From Streptomyces cirratus (lineage in GTDB: Bacteria > Actinomycetota > Actinomycetes > Streptomycetales > Streptomycetaceae), in assembly GCF_014650775.1 (NCBI RefSeq), contig NZ_BMVP01000011.1, positions 62,001-126,000 on the forward strand: a stretch of DNA of 64,000 nucleotides. The letters run 5' to 3'. The notes under the pieces are model-generated. The model made no database searches and was not told the origin of the DNA. It was given only the letters and a program-made list of their open reading frames with translations. This document shows, one piece after another, positions 16,887 to 26,070 of this stretch (position 1 is the stretch's first letter; every line of letters starts with the position of its first letter). Made by a program: the position numbers and the translations under genes.

Positions 16887-18305
16887 TCACCGGGTCACCA
16901 GCTCGTCCGGTTCTGCCGGGGCCTCCGGCGGCGCGGCGCTGCGGGTGGCCGGGCCGCCCGAAGCGGCCGACGGCTGCTGACGGCCCCGCTGGCGGGGCGC
17001 GCGGACCACCGCACGGGCGGTGCGCCGGCCCCGCGCGGGAACCCCGCGCAGCACCCGCGCGCCCTTGTCGGCGCCCCGCCCGAGGAAGGCGGCCAGCATC
17101 GCCAGGAACGGCACGAGGTCGTCGGCTGCGAACCAGGCCGCCTCCACCCGCCCGCGGCGCGGCGCGTCCGGGACGGCGGCCGCCGCCGCATCCCGGCCCG
17201 CGCCCCGGGCGAACGGCAGGCGCCGTCCCCGTACGGCCGCCAGCAGCGCGTAGTTCTCCGCCAGGAACACCCGGCCGGGGCCGCCCGACGGCTGCGGTAC
17301 CCGTTGCCCCGTCAGGTCCATGTACATCGCCTGGACCACGTCCAGCCCGCTCGCGTCCGTGAACAGCCGGAACTGCGCCCCGGGCCGCGGGTTGAAGTCC
17401 ACCAGCCGGAAGCAGCCCCGTTCGTCCCGGCGGAAGTCGAGGTCCAAGATGCCCTGGTAGCCGAGCCGTTCGGCGAGCCGCAGCCCCGCCTCCTCCACCG
17501 CGGGGTCCGGCAGCCACCGCCCGACCGCCGTCAGCCCCGTCCGCACCGGCCAGGACAGCTCCTTGCGGCCCGAGCCGACCAGCAGCGGGCGGCCGTCCCG
17601 GGCGAAGGCCCCGTGGAAGAACCAGTCCGTGTCCGTACCGGCCGGCAGGAACCGCTGGAGCAGCAGCCGGCTCCCCGCCTCCGCCGAGCGCTCGTACAGC
17701 CGCCGCGCCTCGGCGGCGCCGTGCAGCAACGTGGTGCTCCGCAGCCCGGCGCCCCCCGGCAGCAGCCACGGCCGGCTCCACTTCGCCACTACCGGCAGCC
17801 CGAGCCGCCACACGGCCTCCGCGGCCTCGGCCCCGCTCGCCGGGATCACCGTCTCGGGGTGCGGGACGTCCCAGCGCGCGCACAGCCGGGACAGCTCCGC
17901 CTTGTCGGCCACCCGGGCGGGCAGCCCGTCGGGCTGATGGGGGATCCGGTAACGCCCGGTCAGCATCGGCGCGATCCGCGCCACCGCGATGGCGCTCAGG
18001 TCGTCCATCGCGACCAGCACCGCCGGCCGCCCGATCCGTTCGGACACCCCGACGAGGCACTCCAGCAACGCCTCCGGCGCCTCCGGATCCAGGCCGCCCT
18101 CGGGCCCCGGGTGCGCGGCGCGCAAATACCGCGAACGTCCCATGGGACCTCCCCCGGCCTCGACGACGGCATGGACCTCCACGCCCTTGCGGCCAAGGGA
18201 TCTGACGGCGCCAAGGGTTCCGTGGTGGAACGGATTGCGATCGAGTCTGAGCAGAACAGCGGGCACATGGTTGGCGAACGCGTGCATGGCAGCGGTGTCT
18301 TTCAC
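16887..18305 (-). CDS. ATP-grasp carboxylate-amine ligase-like protein
   Basis: This is a 472-residue protein with the ATP-grasp fold. LPVVAKWSRPW and LLLQRFLPAGTD supply the ATP-binding lysine and hinge. QGILDLDFRRDERGCFRLVDFNPRPGAQ, given here in parts, carries the metal-binding Asp/Asn residues. The family joins carboxylates to amines or thiols through acyl phosphates, as carbamoyl-phosphate synthetase and D-Ala ligases do. The last 100 residues are Arg/Ala/Pro-rich and probably disordered. GTG 18305 gives the longest form, and ATG 18287 is a reasonable alternative. It is divergent from the GH26 gene. Its place at the edge of the polysaccharide locus suggests a role in modifying a polymer or precursor, which is unproven. 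Confidence 0.82.
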   Translation of the reverse strand: MKDTAAMHAFANHVPAVLLRLDRNPFHHGTLGAVRSLGRKGVEVHAVVEAGGGPMGRSRYLRAAHPGPEGGLDPEAPEALLECLVGVSERIGRPAVLVAMDDLSAIAVARIAPMLTGRYRIPHQPDGLPARVADKAELSRLCARWDVPHPETVIPASGAEAAEAVWRLGLPVVAKWSRPWLLPGGAGLRSTTLLHGAAEARRLYERSAEAGSRLLLQRFLPAGTDTDWFFHGAFARDGRPLLVGSGRKELSWPVRTGLTAVGRWLPDPAVEEAGLRLAERLGYQGILDLDFRRDERGCFRLVDFNPRPGAQFRLFTDASGLDVVQAMYMDLTGQRVPQPSGGPGRVFLAENYALLAAVRGRRLPFARGAGRDAAAAAVPDAPRRGRVEAAWFAADDLVPFLAMLAAFLGRGADKGARVLRGVPARGRRTARAVVRAPRQRGRQQPSAASGGPATRSAAPPEAPAEPDELVTR

Positions 18306-18338
18306 CTAGTCGGACCAAGCGGGAATGGTACGCACCTG

Positions 18339-18376
18339 CGAATGGCCTACTGATGGGTCATCGGACAGGCCATTCG
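18339..18376. promoter_or_regulatory. 10-bp inverted repeat between divergent ATP-grasp and GH26 genes
   Basis: CGAATGGCCT (18339-18348) and AGGCCATTCG (18367-18376) are perfect inverted arms separated by 18 bases. The site sits in the 131-bp divergent promoter region, so it could be an operator controlling both genes. It could also be a leader hairpin. Confidence 0.45.
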
Positions 18377-18436
18377 TCGGATGTGATGTCTAACGTCGTT
18401 GGTGACCACACCGGTTCAGGAAGCTCGGGAGATGCC

Positions 18437-20068
18437 ATGCGCAGACCACACCGCCGACTGGCGAGCACCTGCGTCGGTACGGTCACGGCCGGACTCCTCG
18501 CGTCCGGCGCCGCTCTGGCGGCGCCGGAGCCGCAACCGCCCGCCGGCTCCGGTCCCGGCTCCGACATCGCCATGGGCGCCTACCTCGACTACGGGCCGCC
18601 CGGCGTCGCCCGGATCCCGTACCTGTCGCGCTGGCTGGGCGGCAAGGAGATCCGGGTCGGGCACACCTATCTGCCCGGCGACCGGTGGGCCGGGATCGAG
18701 GGCTCCGTCGACTTCCTGGAGGACTGGGCCGAGTGGCGCCAGGCCCGGGACGACCGGATGTTCGTGCTCAACGTGCCCATGCAGGCGCGCAACGAGGACC
18801 GGGTGCCGGACTGGCAGGTGGCCCGGCTGATCGGGGCCGGCGCGCGGGGCGAGTACGACGTGCACTTCCGCCGGCTCGCCGAGCGGCTGGTGGACCTGGG
18901 CGTCCCGGACACCGTCATCGTGCTCGGGTGGGAGATGAACGGGGCCACGTACACCCACCGCTGCGGTCCCGATCCGGAGAAGTGGAAGGCGTACTGGAAG
19001 CGCGTGGTCAACACCATGCGCTCCGTGCCCGGACAGAAGTTCAAGTTCGATTTCGCCCCGAACCGCGGTTCGGACGCGATCGGCTGGACCCGCTGCTACC
19101 CCGGTGACGACGTGGTCGACATCATCGGAATGGATTCGTACGACCAGGCCCCCGGCCGGACGTTCGACGAGCAGATCAGCCAGCCGTACGGGCTCCAGCA
19201 GCACGTCGACTTCGCGAAAGCACACGGCAAGCCGATCTCGTACCCGGAGTGGGGGCTGTTCCGGCGCGGGGACAACCCCGAGTACGTGCGGCGCATGCTC
19301 AAGTGGATCGAGCAGCACAAGCCGCTCTACCACACCATCACCGACTACTGCCCGCACGGCGTGTGGCAGTGCAAGGCGAACCCGCGGTCGGCCATGGCCT
19401 TCCGCACCGCGCTGACCCCGCACAGGCCGGACCCGGTCACCCCGACGCCCGTGGTCCCGACCCCACCGGTCGTCCCCACGCCGCCCGTCGCCCCCACGCC
19501 GCCCGTCGCCCCCACGCCGCCCGTCGCCCCGACGCCGCCGGTCGTGCCCACGCCGCCCGTCGCCCCGACGCCGCCGGTCGTGCCCAGCCCCACCGTCCCG
19601 GCGCCCGTCGCGTCCGAGCCAGTGGCGCCGAGCCCACAGGTGCCGTCGCCGACCCCCACTCCCACGCCCACACCGACTCCGGCACCCACTCCGACGCCCA
19701 CCCCCGAGGCGCCGGTGTCCGAGGCCCCGGTCCCGGTCCCGGTCCCGGTCCCGAGCACACCGGATCCGGTCCCCGCGAGCCCTTCGGTCCCGCCGGTCGT
19801 CCCGGCCGTCCCCGACCCCGTCCCCGACCCGGTCCCCGTCCCGTCGGCCACACCCGCGCCCACGCCCGCACCGTCGGTCGTACCGAGTCCGCCGGTGCCC
19901 GTCGCGCCCAACGTTCCCGTGGTGCCGCCCAAGCCGAAGCCGTCCGGCACGAACACCACCCAGTGGTGCGTGCCGATCAACTTCGGCGAGTGGCTGTCCA
20001 AGCTCGTCGGCAACCAGGCCGTCTGCATCAAGATCGACTGGAGCAAGGGCTCGCTCTGGCCGTTCTAG
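18437..20068 (+). CDS. Secreted GH26-type glycoside hydrolase with long Pro/Thr/Val stalk
   Basis: This 543-residue protein starts at ATG 18437 (CGGGAG upstream). A twin-basic signal peptide spans about residues 1-32. The catalytic domain (40-320) has WEMNG with Glu166 as likely acid/base and YPEWG with Glu271 as likely nucleophile, as in GH26 mannanases and related beta-glucan hydrolases. Residues 330-500 are a proline stalk built of PTPPVAP- and PTPT-type repeats. The last 45 residues form a separate small segment with two cysteines and several Trp. Being secreted beside an exopolysaccharide operon, it may trim or release that polymer. The true substrate is unknown. Confidence 0.85.
   Translation: MRRPHRRLASTCVGTVTAGLLASGAALAAPEPQPPAGSGPGSDIAMGAYLDYGPPGVARIPYLSRWLGGKEIRVGHTYLPGDRWAGIEGSVDFLEDWAEWRQARDDRMFVLNVPMQARNEDRVPDWQVARLIGAGARGEYDVHFRRLAERLVDLGVPDTVIVLGWEMNGATYTHRCGPDPEKWKAYWKRVVNTMRSVPGQKFKFDFAPNRGSDAIGWTRCYPGDDVVDIIGMDSYDQAPGRTFDEQISQPYGLQQHVDFAKAHGKPISYPEWGLFRRGDNPEYVRRMLKWIEQHKPLYHTITDYCPHGVWQCKANPRSAMAFRTALTPHRPDPVTPTPVVPTPPVVPTPPVAPTPPVAPTPPVAPTPPVVPTPPVAPTPPVVPSPTVPAPVASEPVAPSPQVPSPTPTPTPTPTPAPTPTPTPEAPVSEAPVPVPVPVPSTPDPVPASPSVPPVVPAVPDPVPDPVPVPSATPAPTPAPSVVPSPPVPVAPNVPVVPPKPKPSGTNTTQWCVPINFGEWLSKLVGNQAVCIKIDWSKGSLWPF
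19438..19600 (+). repeat. Coding PTPPV-type tandem repeats in the GH26 stalk
   Basis: The DNA is built of near-identical 15-base units of the CCCACGCCGCCCGTCGCC type, encoding VAPTPP / VVPTPP in at least nine consecutive copies. Such repeats expand and contract by slippage and set the stalk length. Confidence 0.75.
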
Positions 20069-20091
20069 CGGTCGCGGGTGCGTACCTCCCG

Positions 20092-21234
20092 TCATCGCAC
20101 CCGCAGTTCGTTCAGCCGGGCCCGCCAGTCCCTGGCGGCCGGCAGGGCCTCGCGCAACGCCCCCACCGCCCGCTCGCGCCCGGTCAGCTGCGACTCGTGC
20201 AGACGCAGCAGGGGCGCGAGCGCGTTCGTGGACAGCAAGAGCCGCTGGTTGACGACCGTCTCGGGCCGCCAGTGGTTCTTGTACGGCTCGTTGCCGCGCA
20301 GGAAACTCACCACCGGACGGCCCTCGGCGAGCGCGCGGCCGGTCTCGTAGCGCAGCAGCAGGGTGGCGATGTCCACCTTCCGGTCGCGCAGGTCCGGATC
20401 GGCCCCGTACAGGTAGCCGCCGCTCAGCGCCGCGGACAGCAGCGTGACGTTGGCGGCCACCACCTTCCCGTCCAGCCGGAACTCCGTCAGCCGGCCCTCG
20501 CCCGCCCGGACCATCCGCCGGGTCGCCCGCGTGAGGTGCTCGGCGAAGCGCGGCTTGAGGTGCTCGGGGGTGACCCCGCGCCCGCGCCACTGCTTCTCGT
20601 GCAGGCGCAGCAGTGTCCGTACCGCCCCCGGCACCTCGTGCTCGGTGACCTCGTGCTCCTCGATCCCGGCGGCGTCGGTCTTGCGCAGCTTGGCCCGCAC
20701 CCGCTGGGCACCGGACGCGGGCATGCGCTTGACGAGCTCGTCGAACGGGAGCGTCGGCAACTCCATGCAGGTCGAGTCGGCCAGCTTGGCGCGGGCCCCG
20801 GGCCAGGCCTCGAAGACGGCTTCGGCCGAGGCGCCCGGCCTGACCTCGCGCAGGTCCACGACCGCGCCGCGGGCGGCCCGGTGCAGGCCCTGGGCCAGCG
20901 CAGGGACGACCTGGTCGGCGTGGCCGGGATCCACGAGCACGTCGAAGTAGTCGGTGATCCCGCCGCCGAGCGGCACCAGCAGCGGCAACGGCCGGTGTAC
21001 GAGGGTCAGCGCGGCCGCCCCGACCAGTTCCTCGCCGCGCCGTACGAGGAGCAGCCGCAGCCTTCCCTCACGGCCGTACGAGAGCCACCAGGAGTGCAGC
21101 CAGGCGTGGCTCTGGAAGGGGGTGGCGGTGGGGCAGGCGCGCAGGAGCCGGTTCCATTCCTCCGCCAGCGCGGCGAACTGCCGGGGGTCGCGGCACAGCG
21201 TCACCGACAGGGCCCCGGTGCAGCCCGCAGTCAT
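20092..21234 (-). CDS. GNAT/FemAB-like acyltransferase (BioF2/CelD type) in the polysaccharide operon
   Basis: This is a 380-residue cytoplasmic protein with the double-GNAT look of the Acetyltransf_6 (CelD/BcsL) family. FQSHAWLHSWWLSYG and LRLLLVRRGEELVGAAALTL stand in the first half. KVVAANVTLLSAALSGGYLYGADPDLRDRKVDIATLL appears in pieces in the second. Members acylate sugars or transfer aminoacyl groups during polysaccharide export. ATG 21234 overlaps the stop of the Wzz-like gene by 4 bp (ATGA), so it is the translationally coupled last gene of the leftward operon. It ends 23 bp from the convergent GH26 gene. Confidence 0.85.
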   Translation of the reverse strand: MTAGCTGALSVTLCRDPRQFAALAEEWNRLLRACPTATPFQSHAWLHSWWLSYGREGRLRLLLVRRGEELVGAAALTLVHRPLPLLVPLGGGITDYFDVLVDPGHADQVVPALAQGLHRAARGAVVDLREVRPGASAEAVFEAWPGARAKLADSTCMELPTLPFDELVKRMPASGAQRVRAKLRKTDAAGIEEHEVTEHEVPGAVRTLLRLHEKQWRGRGVTPEHLKPRFAEHLTRATRRMVRAGEGRLTEFRLDGKVVAANVTLLSAALSGGYLYGADPDLRDRKVDIATLLLRYETGRALAEGRPVVSFLRGNEPYKNHWRPETVVNQRLLLSTNALAPLLRLHESQLTGRERAVGALREALPAARDWRARLNELRVR

Positions 21235-21935
21235 CGCACGGGCTCCTTCTCCTTGGCCGGGGCGGGCTCGCCCTGTGCGGGCAGCGAGGCGTACTCCTCC
21301 ACGACGCTCCCGTCCCCGACCGCCTCGACGGCGGACGTCCCGCGCCGCCGCCGCGTGGGTCCGGCCAACAGCCACAGCCCGCCGAGCAGACCGCCGGCGC
21401 ACATGCCGACGGCGCCGCTGACGGGTGCGGAGGGGGAGGCGGGGTCGGCCGGTGCGACGGCCTGGTTGAACAGGATCAGCTGCACGCCGGTGTTCTTGGC
21501 GGCCTGGTTGCTGCTCAGGGAGAGGGCGTCGGCGACGGCGTTGGCGATGTCGGCGGCCTCCGACGGGCTCTTGGAGGTACCGGTGATGGCGATCATCGGG
21601 GAGTCGGGCGAGGTCTCCGCGCGCACCTGCGTCCGCAACTGCCGGGCGCCGATGCCCGCGCGGGGCTGGGCGTAGGCGAGGGTGGAGCTGCTGGTGGCGA
21701 TGCGGGCGTAGGCCTGGGCGAAGCCGAGTGCGGTGGCGGGCTCGGTGGTTTCGTTGGGTACGGCCACGACGTAACTGGTGGCGGCGTACTCGGGCGCCTT
21801 GAGCACCCCGTACGCCCCGCCGGCGACCAGCCCCAGCAGCGCGGCGGCGGGCAACGGCCACCACGCGGGCGGGCGCGGGACCCGGATCCGGCGTCGGTGG
21901 TCGGACTTCTTCTTCTGGTCGGCGGTGTCGGCCAT
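21231..21935 (-). CDS. Wzz-like chain-length / capsular polysaccharide co-polymerase protein
   Basis: This is a 234-residue protein with a basic N-terminus and two membrane segments. The first is at about residues 25-45 (WWPLPAAALLGLVAGGAYGVL). The second is near residue 180 (GAVGMCAGGLLGGLWLLAG). Between them lies an extracytoplasmic domain with YAATSYVVAVPN and ITGTSKSPSEAADIANAVADAL, the signature of Wzz/CapA polysaccharide co-polymerases, which set polymer length. There is no attached tyrosine-kinase domain. It overlaps the downstream acyltransferase by 4 bp and lies 67 bp after the glycosyltransferase gene. Confidence 0.87.
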   Translation of the reverse strand: MADTADQKKKSDHRRRIRVPRPPAWWPLPAAALLGLVAGGAYGVLKAPEYAATSYVVAVPNETTEPATALGFAQAYARIATSSSTLAYAQPRAGIGARQLRTQVRAETSPDSPMIAITGTSKSPSEAADIANAVADALSLSSNQAAKNTGVQLILFNQAVAPADPASPSAPVSGAVGMCAGGLLGGLWLLAGPTRRRRGTSAVEAVGDGSVVEEYASLPAQGEPAPAKEKEPVR

Positions 21936-22002
21936 GTGCGTGCTCGCTTCCTGAGTGGAGGGGACTTCCTTCGGTCCCCGTACGGGGACCCTTGCGGGAG
22001 GA

Positions 22003-23373
22003 CTACTCACCCGACGTGACCGCCGGCGAACGAGGCGGACCCGGCGCCGCGGGCATGTGGAGCGCGGGCTCCGAGGCGGGCGAACCCGGCGCCGCGGGCG
22101 TGCGGGGCGCGGGCTCCGGGGCGGGCGAACCGGGCTCCGCGGGGTCACCCCCGGGGGCAGCCGGGAGGGCGCGGGGCGCGGGCTCCGGGGCGGTGCCCCG
22201 GCCGTCCCGCCCGGCGGGCCGGGGCAGCTCCGGGCCGGGGGCCGGGCCGGGGCTCCGGCCGGGCAGAACCGTGTCGTAGACCGCGAGGAGCCGCTCCGCG
22301 CTCCGCGCGATGTCGTACCGCCGCACCACCGGAGGTTGCGGCAGGCGCCGCGCCCCCACCTCCATGTGCCCCCGCAGCGCCGCGACCAGCTCCTGCGTGC
22401 CCGTCCCGATCCGCCGCGCCCCCGGCGCCTGCGCCTGCGGCAGGTCGTCGATCGCCGGGCAGGTGACGTGCAGCACCGGCAGCCCCGCCGCCAGCGCCTC
22501 GACCACCGCCAGCCCGAACGCCTCCTCCCGCGAGGGCGACACGAACACGTCCATCGCGGCCAGCAGCGCGGCGACCCCCGGTGTCCCCCCGTCCGCGCCG
22601 TCCCCCAGCGGGTCCCGCTCCCCCAGCAGGTGGATCCGGCCCTGCGCCCCCAGCTCTCCGGCCAGCCGCCGCAGCGCGGACCGCTCCGGGCCGTCCCCGG
22701 CCAGCAGCAGGTGCGCCCCCGGCAGTGCCGCCACGGCCCGCACCAGTACGTCGAACCGCTTCCCCGGCACCAGCCGCCCGACCCCGCCCACCACGAACGC
22801 CCGTTCCGAAAGCCCGGTCCTGGCCCGCGCGGAGCGCCGTACGCCCTCGTCGAAGCGGAAGCGGGCGGCTTCGATCCCGTTCGGTACGACGTGCACCCGC
22901 CCGGGCGGCACCCCCCACGCCTCCAGCCGGGCCGCCACCGTCTCCGAGACGGCCACCGTCGCCGAGCCGAGCCGTTCACCGGCCAGGTACAGGGCCCGTA
23001 CCCCGCCCGACAGCGGCCGGCCCTCGATCTCGGCCGCGCCCAGGGAGTGTTCCGTGGCCACGACCGCCCGGACCCCCGCGAGCCGGGCCGCGAGCCGCCC
23101 GTACAGGCAGGCCCGGTACAGGTGCGTGTGCACCAGGTCGTACCGGCCGCGCCGGATGAACCGCACCAGCCTCGGCAGCGCGACCAGGTCCCGGTTGCCC
23201 TTCATGGCGAGGTGTACGACCCGGACCCCGTCGGCCCGCAGCCCCTCGGCCACCGGCCCCGGGTTGGTCAGCGTCAGCACGTCGCACCGCATGGGCATGT
23301 GCCGCAGCAGCAGCCGCAGCTGCTGCTCGGCGCCGCCCACGCCGAGCCCCGTGATGATGTGCAGTGCCTTCAC
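22003..23373 (-). CDS. GT4-family glycosyltransferase with repetitive C-terminal tail
   Basis: This is a 456-residue GT-B enzyme. The N-terminal MKALHIITGLGVGGAEQQ is a classic GT4 start. VSETVAARLEAWGVPPGRVHVVPNGI is at the domain linker. GGVGRLVPGKRFDVLVRA, LLLAGDGPER and SPSREEAFGLAVVEALAAGLP form the sugar-nucleotide domain with the EX7E motif. The last 75 residues are a Pro/Ala/Glu-rich tail from 45-bp repeats. GTG 23373 overlaps the deacetylase stop by 4 bp. It probably adds one sugar of the lipid-linked repeat unit at the cytoplasmic face. Confidence 0.92.
   Translation of the reverse strand: MKALHIITGLGVGGAEQQLRLLLRHMPMRCDVLTLTNPGPVAEGLRADGVRVVHLAMKGNRDLVALPRLVRFIRRGRYDLVHTHLYRACLYGRLAARLAGVRAVVATEHSLGAAEIEGRPLSGGVRALYLAGERLGSATVAVSETVAARLEAWGVPPGRVHVVPNGIEAARFRFDEGVRRSARARTGLSERAFVVGGVGRLVPGKRFDVLVRAVAALPGAHLLLAGDGPERSALRRLAGELGAQGRIHLLGERDPLGDGADGGTPGVAALLAAMDVFVSPSREEAFGLAVVEALAAGLPVLHVTCPAIDDLPQAQAPGARRIGTGTQELVAALRGHMEVGARRLPQPPVVRRYDIARSAERLLAVYDTVLPGRSPGPAPGPELPRPAGRDGRGTAPEPAPRALPAAPGGDPAEPGSPAPEPAPRTPAAPGSPASEPALHMPAAPGPPRSPAVTSGE
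22040..22129. repeat. Two 45-bp tandem repeats in the glycosyltransferase tail
   Basis: Copies at 22040-22084 and 22085-22129 begin CCCGGCGCCGCGGGC and end GGCGGGCGAA, differing at only a few positions. A degenerate third copy follows. They encode a 15-residue Pro/Ala/Glu repeat. Confidence 0.75.
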
Positions 23374-24146
23374 CACCGCACCCCGCGCACCAGCTGTCGG
23401 CCCTGGTGGCGCAGCTGCTTGACGCGCAGCCGGGCCCCGCCGTCGGTCTGGCTGACGTGCGTGCGCGGCATGGCGTGCCGTCCCGCGAGCCGGCCGGGGT
23501 CGATGGCGCACGCGTACCCGTACCCGGCGGCCTCGGTCGCCTCCACGACCCGGGGGTCGAGGTGCCCGTACGGGTAGCAGAACCCCTCCGGCAGGGTCCC
23601 GGTCAGCTCGCGGATCAGCTCGCGGCTGCCGCGCAGCTCCTGCTGGAGCACGTCGTCGGGCGCGGCGGTGAGGTCCTGGTGCAGCAGTCCGTGCGAGCCG
23701 ATCTCCTGGCCCGACGCGGCGACCTCCCGGATGCCTTCGGCGGTGAGCAGCGGCTTGCGCGGTCCGAGTGGGTCCCACACGTTGTCGACGCCGAGCCGCC
23801 CGGGCAGTACGAACAGGGTGGAGGTGCAGTCGTGGCGGCGCAGCAGCGGGAGCGCCCGGGTCAGGAAGTCGGTGTAGCCGTCGTCGAAGGTGAGACCGAC
23901 GAGCCCGGCGTCCCGCCCGGCGTCCCGGGCCCGCAGCAGTTCGCCGACGGAGACCCCGCGCAGGCCCCGGGAGCGCAGCCACAGCAGCTGGGCCTCCAGC
24001 GCGCCCGGGGTGACGGTGATGCCGTACGGGTCCTCGGCAGGGTCGGTGAACTCGGTGACCGAGTGGTACATCAGGACCCACGGGGAAGCGGTCCGGCGGG
24101 GTGGTACCACCGTGGCGGCGGGCGCCGTGTCGGTGTCAGCGGGCAT
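23370..24146 (-). CDS. Polysaccharide deacetylase family protein (NodB fold)
   Basis: This 258-residue protein carries the NodB homology motifs. VLMYHSV is at the N-terminus. LTFDDGYTDF supplies the catalytic base and metal Asp, GSHGLLHQ the two metal histidines, and PYGHLDPRV follows. Such enzymes remove N- or O-acetyl groups from polymers such as chitin, PNAG or peptidoglycan. No clear signal peptide is seen, so it may act inside the cell or be exported another way. It overlaps the upstream flippase gene by 11 bp and the downstream glycosyltransferase by 4 bp, so it is an internal member of the operon. Confidence 0.9.
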   Translation of the reverse strand: MPADTDTAPAATVVPPRRTASPWVLMYHSVTEFTDPAEDPYGITVTPGALEAQLLWLRSRGLRGVSVGELLRARDAGRDAGLVGLTFDDGYTDFLTRALPLLRRHDCTSTLFVLPGRLGVDNVWDPLGPRKPLLTAEGIREVAASGQEIGSHGLLHQDLTAAPDDVLQQELRGSRELIRELTGTLPEGFCYPYGHLDPRVVEATEAAGYGYACAIDPGRLAGRHAMPRTHVSQTDGGARLRVKQLRHQGRQLVRGVRW

Positions 24147-26070
24147 GACGGAACCTCTGGGTGAGCTGGGAGGTGAGCTGGCTGATCTGTTCGGGCAGGG
24201 CGGTGATCTCCAGGGCCCGCATGGCCATCCCGGTGGCCCCGAACATGGCCGGGACGAGCAGGCAGCCGAGCGCGGCGCTGAGCAGCGGGTCGGGGATCAT
24301 CGGTCCGGCGATCCAGCCGGTGGCGCAGGCCGCGAAGGCGGCGACGGCGAGCCGGCCGATGCTGACGGCGACCCGGCGGACCTGGATCGGGACGATCCGC
24401 GAGCCGAGTCCGGTGAGGAGGAGGGCGGCGGCGGTGGTGATGCCGGCGGCGTTGGCGGCGGCGATCCCGTACGTGCCCCACCAGCCGACGGCGAAGGCGC
24501 CGGCCACGATGTTGACGAGGAGCCCGGCGCCCATCGCGAGGGCGGGGAACCAGGTGGGCCGGTCGGTCGAGAAGAAGGGCCTGCTCAGCGCCCCGACGAG
24601 GCAATGGCCCAGCAGCCCGAGGCCGTAGACGCGCATGACGGACGCGGTGGCCTGGGTGTCGTGGTGGGTGAACGCACCGCGTTCGAAGAGGATCTGGATG
24701 ATCTGGGGCGCGTACCCGATGACGAGGGCGGTGCCCAGCAGGACGGCGAGCGAGGCGAGCGCCAGGTCCTGTTCCACGCGTCGGCGCGCCTTCTCGCGCT
24801 CGCCGCCGGCCATGGCCTGGGCGACGACGGGGAAGGTGACGGTGCAGATCATCAGGGAGAGCACCATCGGCATCTGCGCGACCTTCTGCGCGTAGTTGAG
24901 GTGCGAGATGGCGCCGGGTGGCAGGGAAGCGGCGAGGAAGCGTTCGACGAGCACCTGCGACTGGCGGAACACTGCGAAGAAGATGACCGGGGCGATCAGC
25001 CCGAAGGCCATCAGCGTCGGCCGGTCCCGGTCGCGTTCTCTGCGGTGGGCCGCCTTCACGCGGCTCGGACCGAAGCCCACGTTCCGGATGAACGCCGGGA
25101 GTTGGACGAGGACCATGAGCGCCCCGCCGACGGCGACTCCGGCGGCCGCCGCGCGCACCCCCCACAGGGCGTGCAGGGCGACCATCGTGCCGATGATGCC
25201 GACGTTGTACGAGACGTAGATCGCGGCGGGGGGCAGGAACGAGCGGTGTGCACGCAGCGCGGCGCTGAAATACCCGGCGACACCGAAGGTGAGGACGGTG
25301 AGCGCGGTCATCCGGGTGCACTGGACGGCGAGTTCGGGGTCGGGCAGTCCGGGCGCGAGCACGCCCACGACGAGCGGCGCGGCGACGATCAGTACGGAGG
25401 CGACGGCGGCCAGGAACACCGCGAGGCGGGGCAGGGTGGCGCCGACGAGCAGCCGTACGGGGTCCTGGCTCCGGGCCTCCTTGCGGGTGCGCCCGGCCCG
25501 GCTGGCGGCCCGGCGGGCCAGGGCGTGGCTGAACGCGGGCACCATCAGCAGCGCCATGGCGTCCTCGATGAGCAGCGTGGAGGCCATCTCGGGGACGGTC
25601 CAGGCGATGAGGAAGGCATCGCTGTCGTGACCGGCGCCGAAGAGGTGCGCGATGGTCTGGTCCCGTACGAGGCCGAACACCGCTCCGGCCGCGGTGAGTC
25701 CGGCGGTGACGGCGGCGGCCTTGGCCAGGAACCGGCCGAGGGGGGCCGGCCCGCTCCCGCCCCGCCGCCCGTCCTGCCCGCCGTCCCCGGCCGCGCCCCG
25801 CCGCGCTTCCCGCCCACCGGACGCGTCGGCCCCGTCGGCCGCCCCTGCGCCGGGGGCCGCCGCACCGGTCCCGTCCGTGCCGGGCGCCGCCGTGTCCGGC
25901 GCGGGTGGCGCCGCCGGCCCCGGGCGGGCGGCGCGGGGCAGGCGGATGCGCTCCCCGGGCGGATCGGCGGGGGACGCGGCGGACGGGGGCTCCGGGTCCG
26001 GCGGACGGCCCGCGGCCGCGGCGAGGTCGGTCGCCGCGGCCGCGGGCCGCCACGGCGTCGTGTCGGTCAC
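24136..26070 (-). CDS. MurJ/Wzx-like lipid-linked oligosaccharide flippase
   Basis: This is a 644-residue integral membrane protein of the MVF (MurJ) branch of the MOP superfamily, with about fourteen helices. Typical segments are AVFGLVRDQTIAHLFGAG, SDAFLIAWTVPEM and, late, GALSRPFFSTDRP. The first 110 residues are a Pro/Ala/Gly-rich cytoplasmic extension, as often found in actinobacterial MurJ paralogues. Located among glycosyltransferases, it probably flips the repeat unit of the exopolysaccharide rather than lipid II. GTG 26070 overlaps the ligase-gene stop by 4 bp (GTGA). Confidence 0.9.
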   Translation of the reverse strand: MTDTTPWRPAAAATDLAAAAGRPPDPEPPSAASPADPPGERIRLPRAARPGPAAPPAPDTAAPGTDGTGAAAPGAGAADGADASGGREARRGAAGDGGQDGRRGGSGPAPLGRFLAKAAAVTAGLTAAGAVFGLVRDQTIAHLFGAGHDSDAFLIAWTVPEMASTLLIEDAMALLMVPAFSHALARRAASRAGRTRKEARSQDPVRLLVGATLPRLAVFLAAVASVLIVAAPLVVGVLAPGLPDPELAVQCTRMTALTVLTFGVAGYFSAALRAHRSFLPPAAIYVSYNVGIIGTMVALHALWGVRAAAAGVAVGGALMVLVQLPAFIRNVGFGPSRVKAAHRRERDRDRPTLMAFGLIAPVIFFAVFRQSQVLVERFLAASLPPGAISHLNYAQKVAQMPMVLSLMICTVTFPVVAQAMAGGEREKARRRVEQDLALASLAVLLGTALVIGYAPQIIQILFERGAFTHHDTQATASVMRVYGLGLLGHCLVGALSRPFFSTDRPTWFPALAMGAGLLVNIVAGAFAVGWWGTYGIAAANAAGITTAAALLLTGLGSRIVPIQVRRVAVSIGRLAVAAFAACATGWIAGPMIPDPLLSAALGCLLVPAMFGATGMAMRALEITALPEQISQLTSQLTQRFRHAR

